The position numbers and the translations under genes are program-made. 8,035 bases of DNA from Chloroflexota bacterium (GTDB taxonomy: Bacteria; Chloroflexota; Chloroflexia; Thermomicrobiales; UBA6265), in contig JAEWEG010000017.1 of NCBI GenBank assembly GCA_023389575.1, positions 1 through 8,035 on the forward strand. The letters run 5' to 3'. Shown one piece after another: positions 6,485 to 8,035 of the stretch (its first letter is position 1; each line of letters opens with the position of its first letter). The notes beneath the pieces are model-generated. The model saw only the letters and a program-made list of their open reading frames with translations, had not been told where the DNA came from and did not search any database.

Positions 6485-7995
6485 CCGAACCGGGCGCGCA
6501 GGAGGTCGCGGGCAACGGCCTCCTCGTTCCACGGAACCTGCTCATCGCCGATCACGATCGAGGTCTCGTGGCCCTTTCCGGCCAGCAGCACCAGATCGCC
6601 TGGTTCGGCGAGGCTGAGCGCCCGGTCGATCGCCTCGGTCCGGTCCTCGATCAGGTGGAAGTCCTGGCCTTCGATCCCGCCAGCCTGCTCCGCGCCAGCC
6701 GCGATGTCGCGCAGGATCGCGAGCGGGTCCTCGTGCCGCGGGTCTTCGTTCGCGAAAATCGAGATCGACGCATGGCGGATGCAGACCGCGCCCTGGAGCG
6801 GGCGCTTGGTGGCGTCGCGCTGACCGGCGCTGCCGGAGACGACGATGACGCGCCCGTCGGTCATCGATCCGAGGAAGCCGAGGATTTTCTGGAGTGAGTC
6901 GGGGGTGTGGGCGAAGTCCACCACCACCGTGAACGGTTGCCCTTCGTCGACGAGTTGCATCCGGCCAGGCACACCGCCGGTGGTGGCGAGGCTGTCCACG
7001 ATGGCGTCGATCTCGAGATCAGCCGCCTGAGCCAGGCCGATCGCGATCAGGGCGTTGTCAATATTGAACCCCCCGATCAGCGGCATGGTCACCCGATGGG
7101 TGTCCCCTCCCATGTGTAGCGTGAACGACGTTCCGTCGGCCCGGATCGAACGATCTGCTGCCCGGATGTCGACATCCCTGCCTTCCGCGCTGGTGAGGAC
7201 CAGGTGCGCGCCGCGCGCCTTCGGCTCGGCCGACATCGCGCCCGGGTCGTCGGCGTTGAGGACGACAACCCCGCCCTCCGCGGCCACCCGTTCCACCAGC
7301 AGGCCCTTGGCTGCCCAATACGCTTCGATGGTCTGGTGATACTCCAGATGCTCGCGGGTCATGTTCGTGACCCCGGCGAACTGAAACCGAACGTGGTCCA
7401 GCCGATGCATCGCCAGCCCGTGCGAGGTAGCCTCGATGATCGGGTGCGTGACGCCGCGCTCCACCATTTCCCGTAGGTAGCCCTGCAACAGGTTCGACTC
7501 CGGCGTCGTCTGGTGTCCGAGGTCGTAGGTGACGCCCTGGCCGACCTGGATCCCGACGGTACCGATCAGGCCGGTCGCCAGTCCACCTGACTGGAGAATG
7601 TGGTTGAGCATGAAGCTGGTGGTGGTCTTCCCGTCGGTGCCGGTGATGCCGATCAGGGCCAGTTCGCGCGAGGGGTGGTGGTGGAACGCGGCCGCCATCC
7701 AGGCCAGCGCGGCCCGGCTGTCGTTCACGACGATCTGCGGGAGATCGGTGTCCTGGGGCCGTTCCACGAGCAACGCGTTGGCTCCGGCCGCGATCGCCGC
7801 CGGAACGAAGGCGTGCCCATCGAGGTCGGCGCCGGGAAGGGCCGCGAACAGGCTGCCCGGCTTCGTCCAGCGCGAGTTGTATTGGAGATCGTTCACCAGC
7901 GTCGACGGGTCACCGCGTAGCGTGGCGCCTGGCACGGACGCGGCGAGTTCTCCCACCGTCATCTGGCGGGGACGAAACCGTGGAAGATGGTCCAC
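6481..7995 (-). CDS. murE: UDP-MurNAc-tripeptide synthetase (MurE family), divergent motifs
   Basis: Mur ligases of this type use ATP in the cytoplasm to add the third, diamino acid to UDP-MurNAc-L-Ala-D-Glu. The 504 residues show the full three-domain order: a MurE-type N-terminal domain (about 12-95, TVGELA and NSRWTKPGSLFAAL), the central ATPase with P-loop GTDGKTTT (119-126), TTPES (163-167), EATSHGLAMHRLD (188-200), NMTREHLEYH (211-220) and the expected carbamylated lysine Lys230 in AYWAAKG, then the C-terminal domain with VPGRMQ, VVVDFAHTPDSL and AGKGHET. Two sites depart from the E. coli pattern: EDPR (417-420) stands where meso-diaminopimelate enzymes have DNPR, and GSAGQRDATKRP (388-399) replaces GCGGDRD-type sequence. 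The added amino acid is therefore uncertain. The GTG start is backed by AAGGGG 7 bases upstream; an ATG 11 codons later has no Shine-Dalgarno. The gene before it ends 4 bases upstream, suggesting coupling. Confidence 0.93.
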   Translation of the reverse strand: MDHLPRFRPRQMTVGELAASVPGATLRGDPSTLVNDLQYNSRWTKPGSLFAALPGADLDGHAFVPAAIAAGANALLVERPQDTDLPQIVVNDSRAALAWMAAAFHHHPSRELALIGITGTDGKTTTSFMLNHILQSGGLATGLIGTVGIQVGQGVTYDLGHQTTPESNLLQGYLREMVERGVTHPIIEATSHGLAMHRLDHVRFQFAGVTNMTREHLEYHQTIEAYWAAKGLLVERVAAEGGVVVLNADDPGAMSAEPKARGAHLVLTSAEGRDVDIRAADRSIRADGTSFTLHMGGDTHRVTMPLIGGFNIDNALIAIGLAQAADLEIDAIVDSLATTGGVPGRMQLVDEGQPFTVVVDFAHTPDSLQKILGFLGSMTDGRVIVVSGSAGQRDATKRPLQGAVCIRHASISIFANEDPRHEDPLAILRDIAAGAEQAGGIEGQDFHLIEDRTEAIDRALSLAEPGDLVLLAGKGHETSIVIGDEQVPWNEEAVARDLLRARFG

Positions 7996-7999
7996 CCGC

Positions 8000-8035
8000 C
8001 TACCCCTTGACGACGTTCAGCTTGCGAGCAAGCCA
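8000..8035 (-). CDS. C-terminal end of an unidentified gene upstream of murE
   Basis: Reading the minus strand from the window edge, an open frame gives WLARKLNVVKG and then TAG at 8002-8000, 4 bases before the murE start. The close spacing, and the murE Shine-Dalgarno inside its last codons, support a real gene end. Eleven residues are too few to identify it. A penicillin-binding protein (ftsI) commonly precedes murE in division and cell-wall clusters and is the natural guess, by context only. One other minus-strand frame is also open here and runs on into murE, so the frame choice is not certain. Confidence 0.4.
   Translation of the reverse strand, partial: WLARKLNVVKG
8003..8008 (-). promoter_or_regulatory. 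Ribosome binding site for murE
   Basis: On the minus strand AAGGGG lies 7 bases before the GTG at 7995, embedded in the last codons of the upstream reading frame. It decides the GTG start over the later in-frame ATG and fits translational coupling to the preceding gene. Confidence 0.55.

Noticed and set aside
4667..6532. A 621-codon open frame antisense to aspS
   Set aside because: It mirrors the aspS codons, shows no recognisable domain, and would cross the end of murE on the same strand.
1..8035. CRISPR arrays, transposons, tRNA genes, toxin-antitoxin pairs or an undescribed defence system
   Set aside because: No repeat arrays, terminal inverted repeats, cloverleaf sequences or unassigned genes are visible. 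Every stretch longer than about 160 bases is accounted for by conserved housekeeping genes. MazG here is not next to mazEF genes.

Overview
The window is high-GC bacterial chromosome, fully packed with conserved housekeeping genes and with no sign of mobile DNA, CRISPR, rRNA or tRNA genes. I expect a Chloroflexota-type organism, perhaps Thermomicrobia-like. The reasons are the GC-rich coding style, the divergent MurE with an EDPR motif, and the MazG protein fused to a methylase remnant. This is an inference from sequence style, not a database match.

Layout: the plus strand carries murJ (lipid II flippase, its 5' end cut off by the window edge). A 154-bp gap follows, with a good extended -10 promoter. 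Then comes a tight run of lepA (elongation factor 4), a mazG-type nucleotide pyrophosphohydrolase and aspS (aspartyl-tRNA synthetase). lepA and mazG overlap by 8 bases, and mazG and aspS are 63 bases apart, so the three are probably co-transcribed from the promoter before lepA. The minus strand carries murE, entering from the right edge, preceded by the last codons of another gene that ends 4 bases before the murE start. aspS and murE converge and overlap by 4 bases at their stop codons.

Functionally the window mixes peptidoglycan synthesis (murJ and murE at the two ends) with translation and nucleotide-pool housekeeping (lepA, aspS, mazG). I found no undescribed multi-gene system. The points most worth a second look are the MazG protein, which has half a tetrapyrrole-methylase domain in front and a collapsed second MazG domain behind; the unusual substrate and nucleotide motifs of MurE; and the stop-codon overlap of aspS and murE, which leaves no intergenic room for a terminator.
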